From Ignatzschineria larvae DSM 13226 (lineage in GTDB: Bacteria; Pseudomonadota; Gammaproteobacteria; Cardiobacteriales; Wohlfahrtiimonadaceae): a stretch of 64,000 nt of DNA. Within the stretch, counting starts at the first letter, position 1, and each line of letters begins with the position of its first letter. The notes below the pieces were generated by a model. The model did not search any database. It saw only the letters and a program-made list of their open reading frames with translations, and was not told the origin of the DNA. The position numbers and the translations under genes are program-made. The stretch spans positions 2,125,501 to 2,189,500 of the forward strand of contig NZ_CP150637.1 in the NCBI RefSeq assembly GCF_038500265.1. The letters run 5' to 3'. Below, piece by piece: positions 27,411 to 37,104 of the stretch.

Positions 27411-29324
27411 ATGGACTATCCTCAACACTTTGGCGTTATTATCATCGGCGGTGGCCACGCCGGTACAGAAGCAGCCCTTGCATCTGCAAGATTAGGCGTT
27501 CCAACCCTTCTTTTGACTCATAATATCGAAACCTTAGGGCAATTGAGCTGTAATCCTGCAATTGGTGGCATTGGAAAAGGTCAAATAGTAAAAGAGATTG
27601 ACGCACTCGGCGGGGCAATGGCGCATGTCACTGATCTTGCCGGTATTCAATTTCGTATCTTAAATGCCTCAAAGGGCCCTGCCGTTCGCTCAACCCGCGC
27701 ACAGGCAGATCGCACACTCTATAAAACAGCGATGCGGAAAATTCTCGAAAATCAACCGAATCTTTACATCTTCCAACAAGCTGCCGATGATCTTATCCTG
27801 AAAGGCGATAAGGTCTGTGGCGTGATTACCCAAACAGGTATTCGCTTTCATAGTGAAACGGTCGTTCTCACTGCCGGCACTTTCCTATCAGGCTTAATTC
27901 ATATCGGAATGTCTAATTATAGCGGTGGCCGAATGGGCGATACCGCTTCTATTACACTATCGCATAAATTAGCAGAGCTAAATCTTCGTAAAGGCCGCCT
28001 TAAAACGGGTACACCGCCGCGCATTGATGGCAAAAGTATCGATTTTTCCAATATGACAGAACAGCCCGGCGATACCCCTTGCCCTGTTTTCTCCTATTTA
28101 GGTCGCGTAGAAGAGCACCCGCGCCAAGTTTCTTGTTGGACTACTTATACCAATGAGCGCACCCACGATATTATTCGTAGTGGTTTAGATCGTTCACCGA
28201 TGTATGCCGATAATAAAACCATCGAAGGTTTAGGCCCGCGTTATTGCCCTTCTGTAGAAGATAAGATTATGAAATTTGCAGATAAAGATCAGCATCATGT
28301 CTTCTTAGAACCTGAAGGGCTCGAAACGCACGAATATTACCCTAATGGTATCTCAACTAGCCTGCCCTTTGATATCCAATTACAATTAGTCAGATCCATT
28401 CCCGGTATGGAAAATGCCCATATCACACGCCCAGGTTACGCGATTGAGTATGATTTTTACGATCCTCGAGATCTTAAATTTACCCTTGAAACCAAAGCAA
28501 TACAGAACCTCTACTTCGCCGGCCAAATTAATGGCACAACCGGTTATGAAGAGGCCGCAGCTCAAGGACTAATTGCAGGATTAAATGCCGCGCGCCGCTA
28601 TCTTGAACAAGAAGCTTGGTATCCTAAACGTCACGAGGCGTATATCGGCGTGATGATTGATGATCTGATTAATCTTGGGGTTCGCGAACCGTACCGTATG
28701 TTTACCTCTCGGGCAGAACATCGCCTCATTCTGCGAGAAGATAATGCCGATGAGCGCTTAACCCCGATTGGTCGAGAATTAGGACTTGTGGATGATCATC
28801 GTTGGGAAGCATTCCTTGAGAAACAAGAGCTGATCGAAAAGGCAGAGCAACAATTTAGAGACTGGATGGTCAAAGCAGAATCACCCGCCGGTGAAAAACT
28901 AGAAAAAGAGCACAATCTCCCGCTTAAACAGAATATCCGGGCGCTCAATCTTTTAAAACGCCCAGAGGTCACACTCTCTGTTTTAGAGAGCCTTCAGGAT
29001 GACAATGGCCCTCATTTTGCCGATTATCCTGCAGAAATTTTACAAAAAATTGAAATTCATACCAAATATGAAGGGTATATTAATCGCAACCTCGAAGATA
29101 TTCAGCGAAATCAAAAATTTGAAAATGCACCATTACCGGCGCACGTGGATTACAGCCAAATTGAAGGACTCTCCATTGAGATTCAAGAACGCCTCAATCA
29201 AGCACAACCTGAAACGATTGGCCAAGCCTCTCGAGTTCAAGGGGTCACGCCGGCAGCCATCTCACTGATTCTAGTACATCTAAGAAAAGGGAAACTCCCT
29301 ACACAAAATAGTCGAAAGGATTAA
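27411..29324 (+). CDS. mnmG: tRNA uridine-5-carboxymethylaminomethyl modification enzyme, FAD subunit
   Basis: 637 residues (E. coli 629). With MnmE it installs the cmnm5 group on U34 of several tRNAs. The FAD motif [14 protein letters not shown] lies near residue 10; [15 protein letters not shown] and LKTGTPPRI are family hallmarks. The C-terminal helical domain contains [17 protein letters not shown], which contacts MnmE and tRNA. It is not at an origin-type rsmG-parAB locus here; the next gene, 7 bp away, encodes a peptidoglycan-binding protein, so the two may be co-transcribed. Confidence 0.97.
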   Translation: MDYPQHFGVIIIGGGHAGTEAALASARLGVPTLLLTHNIETLGQLSCNPAIGGIGKGQIVKEIDALGGAMAHVTDLAGIQFRILNASKGPAVRSTRAQADRTLYKTAMRKILENQPNLYIFQQAADDLILKGDKVCGVITQTGIRFHSETVVLTAGTFLSGLIHIGMSNYSGGRMGDTASITLSHKLAELNLRKGRLKTGTPPRIDGKSIDFSNMTEQPGDTPCPVFSYLGRVEEHPRQVSCWTTYTNERTHDIIRSGLDRSPMYADNKTIEGLGPRYCPSVEDKIMKFADKDQHHVFLEPEGLETHEYYPNGISTSLPFDIQLQLVRSIPGMENAHITRPGYAIEYDFYDPRDLKFTLETKAIQNLYFAGQINGTTGYEEAAAQGLIAGLNAARRYLEQEAWYPKRHEAYIGVMIDDLINLGVREPYRMFTSRAEHRLILREDNADERLTPIGRELGLVDDHRWEAFLEKQELIEKAEQQFRDWMVKAESPAGEKLEKEHNLPLKQNIRALNLLKRPEVTLSVLESLQDDNGPHFADYPAEILQKIEIHTKYEGYINRNLEDIQRNQKFENAPLPAHVDYSQIEGLSIEIQERLNQAQPETIGQASRVQGVTPAAISLILVHLRKGKLPTQNSRKD

Positions 29325-29331
29325 TTATATT

Positions 29332-32300
29332 ATGCGTAAAGCTGTATTGAACGTAGCACTATCATCATTGCTGCTGCTGTCCCCCACGTTTGCCAACAGT
29401 TTGATTGACCTTCTCAAAGATAGTCAAGATCCCAAGGTGGGTTCTCTTACAGAATATCAGGATGATAATGTTCTCTACTTCAAAGATATCTACGGCTTTA
29501 CGCTCTATGATTATACTAAGCCGAAACAAAATGAAGCGCTCAAAAAGTGGTTAGAAACCCAAAATATCGCAACAGGCGTAACGCCCGAAGTGATTCAACG
29601 GGCACAAGTGTGGCTCTATCTACTTGACTATCCTATTGATAACTTAGATGGCAAGATGAGTGAAGCCTTTAAAGCACATATTGTTGATTATCAAAAGAAA
29701 AATAATCTCCCCATCATTGCCGATATTGTACCAGAGTGGTTTATCGATCTTGAACAGCGTGCGATTAATACACTCCTTGATGAAGTCAACAAAGAGAATC
29801 CTAATCTCTCGGATATTGAGTTACAAGCAGCACTTGTGAAAAAACTACGGGAAAAACTCCCGGCGAATGTCAATGTTGCAGATTTGATTACCCTAGATAC
29901 GCTATTGCCGGCGACGAATAATAAAGTCATCTTTAAAATTACGCCACAAAAAACAGAAGAGAATCCTTATGAGTTGATGCTTGATTTGAGCTATCTCAAT
30001 AAGACCCCAACGACCAATAGAACCGAAACAGTCAGTGCTACAGAGATCAGTAATCCGCTCATTTCGCTCTTTGACCTCTCTGAAAATGAGATTCAAAAGC
30101 TCATTAGCTCGGCTCGCTCTGCTAAAACATTAACCCTACAAACGTGGCTTAAAGTTGCAGGCTTCTTCCCTGAACCTTTAGTCATTGATGGTCAAGCAGG
30201 GGGTAATACTCGTAGCGCCATTATTCATTTCCAAAAATCAATCAACTATACGCCTGCAGATGGGGTTCCTAATGTCAAATGGGAGGTCCCCCTTGAAACT
30301 ATTGTACGTAAAGAAGCACAGAAACAACTTCAATTATTAGGTCTCTATGAGGGGGATATTGATGGTCGTAATGGCACAGCAACACGCAATGCCATCAAGG
30401 CTTATGAGAAGAGTATTCAAATCCCTGAAACCGGCACACTCTCTCCGAATCTGCTCTTCCATCTCTTTAATAGCCAGTTTTTACCCAAAGAGATTGCGGT
30501 CAAAACAATCACTCAAACAATGAAAGCCGCTGCAGATACAGCAGAAAATAGCACGGAACCTGTAGCAACAACTGCGACTGCCACGACGATTGCGGAAAGC
30601 ACTGCGCCAGAAGTAAGCGAACCGAAAGAGAGCAAAGCTGAAGAGAATAAAACGGAAGCGAATAACACTGAAATTACTGTCGCAGAAGTGATTGAAACAG
30701 AAAGTGCGCTCGATAATAGCAATGAACTATTACTCTTTACACCGATAGTACAAAAAACCATCGAGAATGTTGCAGGCACACCCCAAACAACGGTCGAAAC
30801 ACAAGAACCCTCGAAGCGAATTATTCTCCCACCCGATAGCGATGAGGATGAGGAGACAGTGAGTGAAGAGGATGAAGCAGCCCTTGATGAGGCGGATATT
30901 GATGATGTTGAATTTGTCGCTGAAACACTGCAAGTTGATCCGCAAGAAGCGAAAGATAAACTCAAACAGCTACAAAAAATTATCGATCTTGAAGCCCCAA
31001 TTCAGCTCTTTGATCTTAACCGCACACAGGTCGATGATCTTCTTATTAAAGCGAAAAGCTCCGAGATCTTCTTTACCCAAATTTCTCTCTATCTCTTAGG
31101 GATCTATGATGGTCCACTCGATGGTGCGAATGGCCCTGCGACACGAGATGCAATCCGCACCCTTGAGAAAGAATTAGGGCAACCCGAAACAGGCCAGATC
31201 CTCCCACGTTGGCAGACACCGCTTCGCCAATTAATGTATCGCTTTGTCCAATATAAACTCAAAGAAGATGGTCTCTATGATGGCGCTATCGATGGGATTA
31301 CAGGCACCGGTACACGTAATGCCATTATCGCTTATGAAAAAGCGAATGATACGGAAGAAGTCGGTCGTTTAACCTCCGCCTTGCTCTTAACGCTCTTTAA
31401 TGAGGGGCTCAATAATGCAGTAACGGATGCAAAAATCCCTACAGATTCTCCGGAAGATGTGACGGATGATGGTACATCTCCCGTTTCAGCAGAAGAAGAT
31501 CAAACACTCAAAACAGATAGCAAGAAAGAGGAAGAGCTCCTTCGTACGAATGTGCAAAAATTTGACCTTTCCCATCCTAAGAGTAAAGAGGATACGGCAC
31601 TACTCCAACTTAAACTCGCCTATCTTGGCTTCTTAACCGGTGATGTTGATGGGTTAACGGGGCCTGCAACAACTCGTGCCATTACCGCTTTCCAAAAAGC
31701 GTTTAATCTGCCACAAACAGGTAAGCTTGATAAGAAAACGGAAGCAAAATTGGAAGAGGAAAATATCAATAAATTCCAACGTTATCTACAACGTACCGAT
31801 TATATGAAAGATAATCCCACCGGTACACTCGGCCCAAAAACTCGCCGCGCCATTGGGATCTTAAAAAATCGTTACGGTTATAAAGTCGATAATAATCTTG
31901 ATCTTCCGGCCTATCTGATTCTAATTGATGAAGAGCAAAATAGTCGCTTTGCTAAGGATTATTACGAGAAAGAGATTAAGGCACGTGAGCAAGAGCAAGA
32001 ACTCAAAGATACGCAAGCTTATCTTGTGGGATTCGGTGTTCTCAATAGTAAAGTTGATGGCAAAATGGGTCCCTCAACCGAGAAAGCGATTGCCACTTAC
32101 CGTTCACAACAAGGTCTGAAAAAAGGGAGCCAGATCGATAGTGCACTCATTGAATCTTTCAAGAAAAATGCGCCTAAACAAGCGCAGGCTTACCTACAAC
32201 AATTAGGCTATCCGATTAAACCCGATGGTATCTTTGGTGCAAACTCTAAGAAACAGCTCAATGCGTTCTTAACAAGTCAGCGTAAAGCAAAATCAGATAT

Positions 32301-32640
32301 CGTCACCGCGACAATCTTAATGGATCTGAAACAAGCTGTTGAAAAACGTTTAAGCAGTAAAAGTAGTAGCTCTACCGCTTCAAGTAGCACTTCTACACCA
32401 CGTAAAACAGGTACTGCACCCCGCTTACAAAAAGGTTTACAGAAGGAAGGCATCTTAACTGCAGCACCAACTCGCACAGTCAATGGTCCACTGCAAGTAA
32501 TCAAAAATGGAAATAATATCGTAGGCTGTAAAGTGAAAAATATTACAATGGCTGCCGATTGGTGTACAGGTAAACGTAATGGCTCTAGCTGTCGTGTCCT
32601 CTACAAAAATGGTCGGGTACTATCAATGAACTGTAAATAG
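29332..32640 (+). CDS. large exported multi-repeat peptidoglycan-binding protein
   Basis: 1102 residues with a signal peptide (MRKAVLNVALSSLLLLSPTFA). The body carries about seven or eight PG_binding_1-like repeats with the pattern LG.Y.G.(I/V)DG..G..TR.AI..(F/Y)(Q/E)K, near residues 100, 285, 340, 590, 650, 760, 900 and 950. A Thr/Ala- and then Glu/Asp-rich low-complexity linker (about 395-530) splits the first and second halves. The extreme C-terminus (about 1060-1102) has four Cys, suggesting a small disulfide-bonded module. No catalytic domain is visible. Probably a periplasmic or outer-membrane-facing cell-wall binder. It starts 7 bp after mnmG. I do not recognise a named homologue. Confidence 0.8.
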   Translation: MRKAVLNVALSSLLLLSPTFANSLIDLLKDSQDPKVGSLTEYQDDNVLYFKDIYGFTLYDYTKPKQNEALKKWLETQNIATGVTPEVIQRAQVWLYLLDYPIDNLDGKMSEAFKAHIVDYQKKNNLPIIADIVPEWFIDLEQRAINTLLDEVNKENPNLSDIELQAALVKKLREKLPANVNVADLITLDTLLPATNNKVIFKITPQKTEENPYELMLDLSYLNKTPTTNRTETVSATEISNPLISLFDLSENEIQKLISSARSAKTLTLQTWLKVAGFFPEPLVIDGQAGGNTRSAIIHFQKSINYTPADGVPNVKWEVPLETIVRKEAQKQLQLLGLYEGDIDGRNGTATRNAIKAYEKSIQIPETGTLSPNLLFHLFNSQFLPKEIAVKTITQTMKAAADTAENSTEPVATTATATTIAESTAPEVSEPKESKAEENKTEANNTEITVAEVIETESALDNSNELLLFTPIVQKTIENVAGTPQTTVETQEPSKRIILPPDSDEDEETVSEEDEAALDEADIDDVEFVAETLQVDPQEAKDKLKQLQKIIDLEAPIQLFDLNRTQVDDLLIKAKSSEIFFTQISLYLLGIYDGPLDGANGPATRDAIRTLEKELGQPETGQILPRWQTPLRQLMYRFVQYKLKEDGLYDGAIDGITGTGTRNAIIAYEKANDTEEVGRLTSALLLTLFNEGLNNAVTDAKIPTDSPEDVTDDGTSPVSAEEDQTLKTDSKKEEELLRTNVQKFDLSHPKSKEDTALLQLKLAYLGFLTGDVDGLTGPATTRAITAFQKAFNLPQTGKLDKKTEAKLEEENINKFQRYLQRTDYMKDNPTGTLGPKTRRAIGILKNRYGYKVDNNLDLPAYLILIDEEQNSRFAKDYYEKEIKAREQEQELKDTQAYLVGFGVLNSKVDGKMGPSTEKAIATYRSQQGLKKGSQIDSALIESFKKNAPKQAQAYLQQLGYPIKPDGIFGANSKKQLNAFLTSQRKAKSDIVTATILMDLKQAVEKRLSSKSSSSTASSSTSTPRKTGTAPRLQKGLQKEGILTAAPTRTVNGPLQVIKNGNNIVGCKVKNITMAADWCTGKRNGSSCRVLYKNGRVLSMNCK

Positions 32641-32727
32641 TGCTCTCGATTATTGAGTTCTTATCCATTTGAACCGTCATTTTAATATCAGCCTCTTTAA
32701 TCTCGAATTGAAGAGGCTGAATTGTTA

Positions 32728-33010
32728 TATAGTAAGATCGACTTAAAATAAGCTTATTTAATATAGTAATATCGGTTCAAAAGAAGCTTATTCAAATGCC
32801 GGTGCATCGGCTGTAAGAAGTAAGAAAGTTGTTCTTTCCGGCATCTTGCAAGTGTTGTTTAGTACGGTTTTATCTTCTTTTAAAACCCCACAATAACTGT
32901 TTAAAAACATTTTTCTTAAACCCAATTTACTATAAATGCCGGCGCATCGGTTGCAAGAAGTAAGGAGGCTGTTCTATCCGGCATCTTGCAAGCGTTATTT
33001 AGTAAGATTT
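32728..33010. repeat. MITE-like repeat, outer copy interrupted by another copy
   Basis: The left part (32728-32761) begins TATAGTAAGATCG and stops at the point where a second copy begins; the matching continuation AATGCCGGCGCATCGG resumes at 32935 directly after it. The right terminus of the outer copy is missing: the similarity fades near 33010 inside the folP leader. Confidence 0.75.
32762..32934. repeat. MITE-like repeat, copy B, nested in the outer copy
   Basis: 173 bp from TATAGTAATATCGGTT to AACCCAATTTACTATA-type end. Full-length form with the internal CCGG hairpin motif. Its location inside another copy shows that the family has moved. Confidence 0.85.
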
Positions 33011-33046
33011 TAATAAATAAAACAAGATTAAAAGGAATGATTCACG

Positions 33047-33901
33047 ATGCATATTGAATTTAACCGCCAAACACTCAATTTAAATGAACCCAAAATTATG
33101 GGTATTTTAAACTTAACGCCGAACTCTTTTTCAGATGGTGGCGATTATTACGACCCTGAACGAGCCTTAACGCGTGCTTACGAGATGATTGAGGAAGGCG
33201 CGGATATTCTCGATATTGGTGCTGAATCCACCAATCCTAAAGCAAGCCCGATTAGCAGTACTGAAGAGATTAAACGTTTATTGCCGATCATTCGTAAGCT
33301 CAAGCAATCTCTCTCAATCCCGCTCTCTATCGATACGTTTCGCGCCGAGACAATGAGAGTAATGATCGATGAGGGCGTTGATATTATCAACGATGTTACG
33401 GCACTGAGCGATCCTAACTCGATAGCGTATATTCAGCAATCAGACGTTGCGGTGATTTTGATGCATATGTTAGGGGATCACACGAAGATGCATATTACCG
33501 GCAATTATGAAGCTGAAGGGGGCGTAACACGCTCGGTCAAAAAACGCTTAGCTGAACGAATCGACCTTTGCCTACAACACGATATCTCGCCCAAACGCAT
33601 TATCCTTGATCCTGGCTTTGGATTTGATAAGTCGCCGGAAGAGCAACTGCAACTACTTCATCAATTAGGGGAACTGACCCAATCGCCCTACCCTTATCTT
33701 GTAGGTGTATCCCGCAAACGTTTTATCGGTACCATTACCGGCGTGACAGAAGCGAAAGAGCGTCTTGCCGGCAATCTTGCCATTGCTCTTTGGTCTATTG
33801 AGAAAGGGGCAAAAATTCTACGGGTTCACGATGTGAAAGCCACTAAAGAAGCGTTCTTAATGTGGCAAGCAATGCAAAGTGCACAGATTCCCACTCGATA
33901 A
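33047..33901 (+). CDS. folP: dihydropteroate synthase
   Basis: 284 residues. Condenses 6-hydroxymethyl-dihydropterin pyrophosphate with p-aminobenzoate in folate synthesis; the target of sulfonamides. The family motif GILNLTPNSFSDGG is near residue 19, SIDTFRAE near 99 and ILDPGFGFDKSPEEQL near 185; the SRKRF loop (around 223) binds pABA. It is not next to ftsH or glmM as in many gammaproteobacteria but stands alone between two repeat copies. AAAAGGAATG supplies the ribosome site, and the preceding 36 bp still resemble MITE sequence. Confidence 0.95.
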   Translation: MHIEFNRQTLNLNEPKIMGILNLTPNSFSDGGDYYDPERALTRAYEMIEEGADILDIGAESTNPKASPISSTEEIKRLLPIIRKLKQSLSIPLSIDTFRAETMRVMIDEGVDIINDVTALSDPNSIAYIQQSDVAVILMHMLGDHTKMHITGNYEAEGGVTRSVKKRLAERIDLCLQHDISPKRIILDPGFGFDKSPEEQLQLLHQLGELTQSPYPYLVGVSRKRFIGTITGVTEAKERLAGNLAIALWSIEKGAKILRVHDVKATKEAFLMWQAMQSAQIPTR

Positions 33902-33965
33902 TCTTCATTGCGATAGTCCTCGGACTTAAAAGGGCTCATTACAATGAGTATTTACGATGAGAATC

Positions 33966-34139
33966 TATAGTAAGATCGGTTCAAAATAAGCTTATTTAAA
34001 TGCCGGTGCATCGGTTGTTAGAAATAAGGAAGCTGTTCTATCCGGCATCTTGCAAGTGTTGTTTAATAAGGTTTTATATTCTTTTGAAAATCCGATACTG
34101 ACAGCTAAAAACCATTCTTCTTAAACCAAATTTACTATA
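33966..34139. repeat. MITE-like repeat, copy C (174 bp)
   Basis: Full-length copy from TATAGTAAGATCGGTT to AACCAAATTTACTATA with the same internal CCGG hairpin. It lies between folP and the ABC-F gene. Confidence 0.88.
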
Positions 34140-34317
34140 GTACAAAACGCGAATACAAGATTTTAGTGATAAATAGAATCTTGCCCTAGTTAAAATGTAG
34201 CAATTAATTTCTATCCTATTCCCATATTGATGTCACTTTTTCGGTATAATATTCCCCTTATTACAAATCGAACACGTCATCGGCGTGTTTCACTTCTTCG
34301 AGTCAAAGCAGATAATT

Positions 34318-36264
34318 ATGATTGAATTTCAAGGTTTAACCGTTCGAATGAATGCCAATGTCCTCATTGATGGATTTAGCTTCTCCGTGACCCCTAAAAT
34401 GCGGGTTGGATTAGTGGGCAAAAATGGTACCGGCAAAACAACGCTCTTTAATACAATTTTAGGTCGATTAGAGCCCGATAAAGGGGATATTCAAATTCCT
34501 AAATCTGCGGTCATGGCTGAAGTGGCGCAAGAAGTTACTAATACCGAGTTGACCGCTTTTGAGTATATTTTAAGTGGCGATGCCGAATTGGTGGCGCTTC
34601 GTGCGGAAGAGGAAGAAGCGCTCATCGCCGAAGATGGCATGAAGATCAGTGAAATTCATCAACGTTTAGCGCAGATCGATGGTTATCGGGCTGATAGCCG
34701 CGCTTATCAACTCTTAGCAGGTTTAGGCTTTAAGCAGGAAGATTACCATAAAAAGGTGAAAGCATTTTCCGGGGGGTGGCGGATGCGCCTTAATATCGGT
34801 AAAGCCTTAATGTGTCGCTCTGACATTCTTCTACTCGATGAACCGACCAACCATTTGGACTTTGAAACCGTTGTTTGGGTCGAAGATTGGCTCAAACAGT
34901 ATCAAGGAATCTTGATCGTGATCTCCCATGACCGTGATTTCCTCGATAATATCTGTACCCATATCATTCATCTCTATCAGCAGAAAGCCACCGTTTATAC
35001 CGGAAACTATACCGGATTCCTACGCTTAAAAGCAGAAAAATTAGCACATCAACAAGCCCAATTTGAGAAAAACGAGCGCACGAAAGCACACTTACAAAAA
35101 TTCGTCGATCGTTTTAGTGCCAAAGCGACAAAAGCGAAACAAGCTCAAAGTCGTGTGAAAGCATTGGAAAAACTTGAAGATATTGCACCCGTTATGGCAG
35201 AAAATGAGTTTACCTTTAATTTCCAAACACCCGATCGCTTACCCGATCCGCTTATTCGCCTCGATGAAGTAAGCTTTAGTTATGATGGAATTCACAATAT
35301 TCTCGAAACTATCGATCTGACGATTACCCCCGAAACTCGTTTAGGGGTTTTAGGACGCAATGGCGAGGGGAAATCCACCCTGATAAAACTCATTGCCGGC
35401 GAGAATAAGCCCACTGCCGGGCAAATTATCGCTTCAGAGCATCTTAGAGTTGGTTATTTTTCACAGCATCAGGTGGAATATCTCAATCTTGATGCTGATG
35501 CTATTTGGCATTTGACCCAATTAGATAGCACGCTCTCTACTCAAGAAGCCCGTAATTTCTTAGGTTCTTTTGGTTTTCATGGCGACAAAGTGATTGAGAA
35601 GATCGCCCCTTTCTCAGGGGGTGAAAAAGCCCGTTTAGCATTGGCGATGATTGTCTTTCAAAAACCCAATCTGCTACTACTCGATGAACCTACGAACCAT
35701 TTAGATATTGAGATGCGTGAAGCGATTGCGATGGCGCTACAATCTTTTGAGGGCGGCGTTTTAATGGTATCCCATGATGCGTCACTTCTTGAGCTCTGCT
35801 GTGATCAATTTATTTTAGTCGCTCATAAAACCTTGAAAGAATTTAAAGGGGATCTTAACGATTATCGACAATATTTGATTGAACAAAATCGACAAATCCA
35901 ACGAGAAGAGCGCCAAAATAAGAAAGGGGATCGTATTGAGAAAGAACCCGAACCCATTATCGAAACACCGAAAGAAGTGGTACAACTCGATCGGGAAACC
36001 CGGAAAGAGCTACAAGCAGAGTTACGCCGTTTAACGAAAAATGCTGAACAGGCAGAGAAAAATATCGCAAAGCTCACCACAGATATTGAGAAGATTGACC
36101 AAATCTTAGGGGATCCCACAACATACGATAGTAAAAGCCCCGATGAGATCCAAAAGCTCAATGAAGAGAAACTGCAATTAGAAGAGAAACTCGAAGCGAC
36201 AGAAGAGCAATGGATTATCGATTCTGAAAGAGTCGAAGCACTCACAGAACAATTGGCACAGTAA
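34318..36264 (+). CDS. ABC-F family ATPase (YheS-like)
   Basis: 648 residues, two ABC domains and no membrane part, so a ribosome-associated translation factor of the ABC-F class. First Walker A: GLVGKNGTGKTT (about 36), signature FSGGWRMRL; second Walker A: GVLGRNGEGKST (about 342), signature FSGGEKARLA. Both Walker B motifs read LLLDEPTNHLD. The linker between domains (about 235-290) is charged and helical. A C-terminal coiled-coil (about 560-648) resembles YheS/Uup. The ATG at 34318 starts MIEFQGLTV as in relatives. A 15-bp minisatellite begins 8 bp after its stop. Confidence 0.9.
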   Translation: MIEFQGLTVRMNANVLIDGFSFSVTPKMRVGLVGKNGTGKTTLFNTILGRLEPDKGDIQIPKSAVMAEVAQEVTNTELTAFEYILSGDAELVALRAEEEEALIAEDGMKISEIHQRLAQIDGYRADSRAYQLLAGLGFKQEDYHKKVKAFSGGWRMRLNIGKALMCRSDILLLDEPTNHLDFETVVWVEDWLKQYQGILIVISHDRDFLDNICTHIIHLYQQKATVYTGNYTGFLRLKAEKLAHQQAQFEKNERTKAHLQKFVDRFSAKATKAKQAQSRVKALEKLEDIAPVMAENEFTFNFQTPDRLPDPLIRLDEVSFSYDGIHNILETIDLTITPETRLGVLGRNGEGKSTLIKLIAGENKPTAGQIIASEHLRVGYFSQHQVEYLNLDADAIWHLTQLDSTLSTQEARNFLGSFGFHGDKVIEKIAPFSGGEKARLALAMIVFQKPNLLLLDEPTNHLDIEMREAIAMALQSFEGGVLMVSHDASLLELCCDQFILVAHKTLKEFKGDLNDYRQYLIEQNRQIQREERQNKKGDRIEKEPEPIIETPKEVVQLDRETRKELQAELRRLTKNAEQAEKNIAKLTTDIEKIDQILGDPTTYDSKSPDEIQKLNEEKLQLEEKLEATEEQWIIDSERVEALTEQLAQ

Positions 36265-36271
36265 TGCGTTC

Positions 36272-36391
36272 ATTAGATTACTCTTAATTAGATTACTCTT
36301 AATTAGATTACTCTTAATTAGATTACTCTTAATTAGATTACTCTTAATTAGATTACTCTTAATTAGATCACGCTTAAACGGATCACTTTTA
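36272..36391. repeat. 15-bp minisatellite
   Basis: Six perfect head-to-tail copies of ATTAGATTACTCTTA, then two diverged copies (ATTAGATCACGCTTA, AACGGATCACTTTTA). It begins 8 bp after the ABC-F stop codon. The run of identical units suggests recent slippage. Confidence 0.95.
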
Positions 36392-36495
36392 ATCCGATCA
36401 TAATACAGACGAATGGCGCTCCTTATAATTTATAAGGGGCTTGTATTTTGCAGACTCTATATTTTGTAAATTCTATTTTAATCAGAATTCCTATT

Positions 36496-36671
36496 TATAG
36501 TAAGATCGGTTCAAAATAAGCTCATTTAAATGCCGGTACATCGGCTGATCAAAGCGAGGAAGCTATTCCTATCCGGCATCTTGCAAGTGTTCTTTAGTAG
36601 GGTTTCCTGTTCTATTTAACGTTCCATATTACCTGCTTACACACCACTTTTCTTAAACCCAATTTACTATA
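36496..36671. repeat. MITE-like repeat, copy D (176 bp)
   Basis: From TATAGTAAGATCGGTT to AACCCAATTTACTATA, with the same internal ATGCCGG and CCGGCAT segments. The centre is more diverged than copies B and C. Confidence 0.88.
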
Positions 36672-36739
36672 TAAACCAATGGTCTACTATTATATTGAAG
36701 TGACCCCATAAACTTAGAGTTTTAAAATAACCTATGAAC

Positions 36740-36753
36740 TTGATATAGATCAC
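36740..36753. promoter_or_regulatory. FNR/Anr-like site
   Basis: TTGATATAGATCAC matches the FNR box TTGAT-N4-ATCAA at 9 of 10 fixed positions. It lies about 350 bp upstream of the flavocytochrome operon, so oxygen-dependent control is possible. A CRP-type reading of the same half sites cannot be excluded. Confidence 0.4.
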
Positions 36754-36767
36754 CTTTATCATTTTTC

Positions 36768-36786
36768 GAAAATGATTATTTTCATC
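36768..36786. promoter_or_regulatory. weak Fur-box-like palindrome
   Basis: A 19-bp stretch GAAAATGATTATTTTCATC agrees with the Fur consensus at 14 positions by my hand count. In such AT-rich DNA this could be chance. The rest of 36787-37104 is AT-rich leader with no other clear element. Confidence 0.25.
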
Positions 36787-37104
36787 AATAGCACATTGTT
36801 TTCAACAAAAATAATATTATCTTCAAAGCAATTAAACTAAAACAGATTAATCTCCTTATAACTTATTGTAATCAATAGTTATCTATAACAAACTATCATC
36901 TATTTCACCTCTTCTCTTCACCTCTGTCTCCTAAACTCCCTTTTAAAATTATCGATCTCTCTTTAATAATCATATTTACAATTCTATAAAAATATTTATA
37001 TATTAATGCTATATTTGTATTAATAATGAATTATATATTTCTATTAATTCATCAAATATCGTTATCTACGTCATTAATTCGATCATTTATAGGGAGAATT
37101 TTCC

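Noticed and set aside
30513-30965. 150-residue Ser-rich minus-strand open frame
   Set aside because: It is antisense to the Thr/Ala/Glu-rich linker of the peptidoglycan-binding protein; low-complexity coding DNA often gives such Ser/Val-rich mirror frames.
35862-36245. 127-residue Ser/Phe-rich minus-strand open frame
   Set aside because: Antisense to the coiled-coil end of the ABC-F gene; an artefact of its Glu/Lys codons.
36272-36391. Tandem array considered as CRISPR
   Set aside because: Units are 15 bp and directly adjacent with no spacers; no cas genes are nearby.
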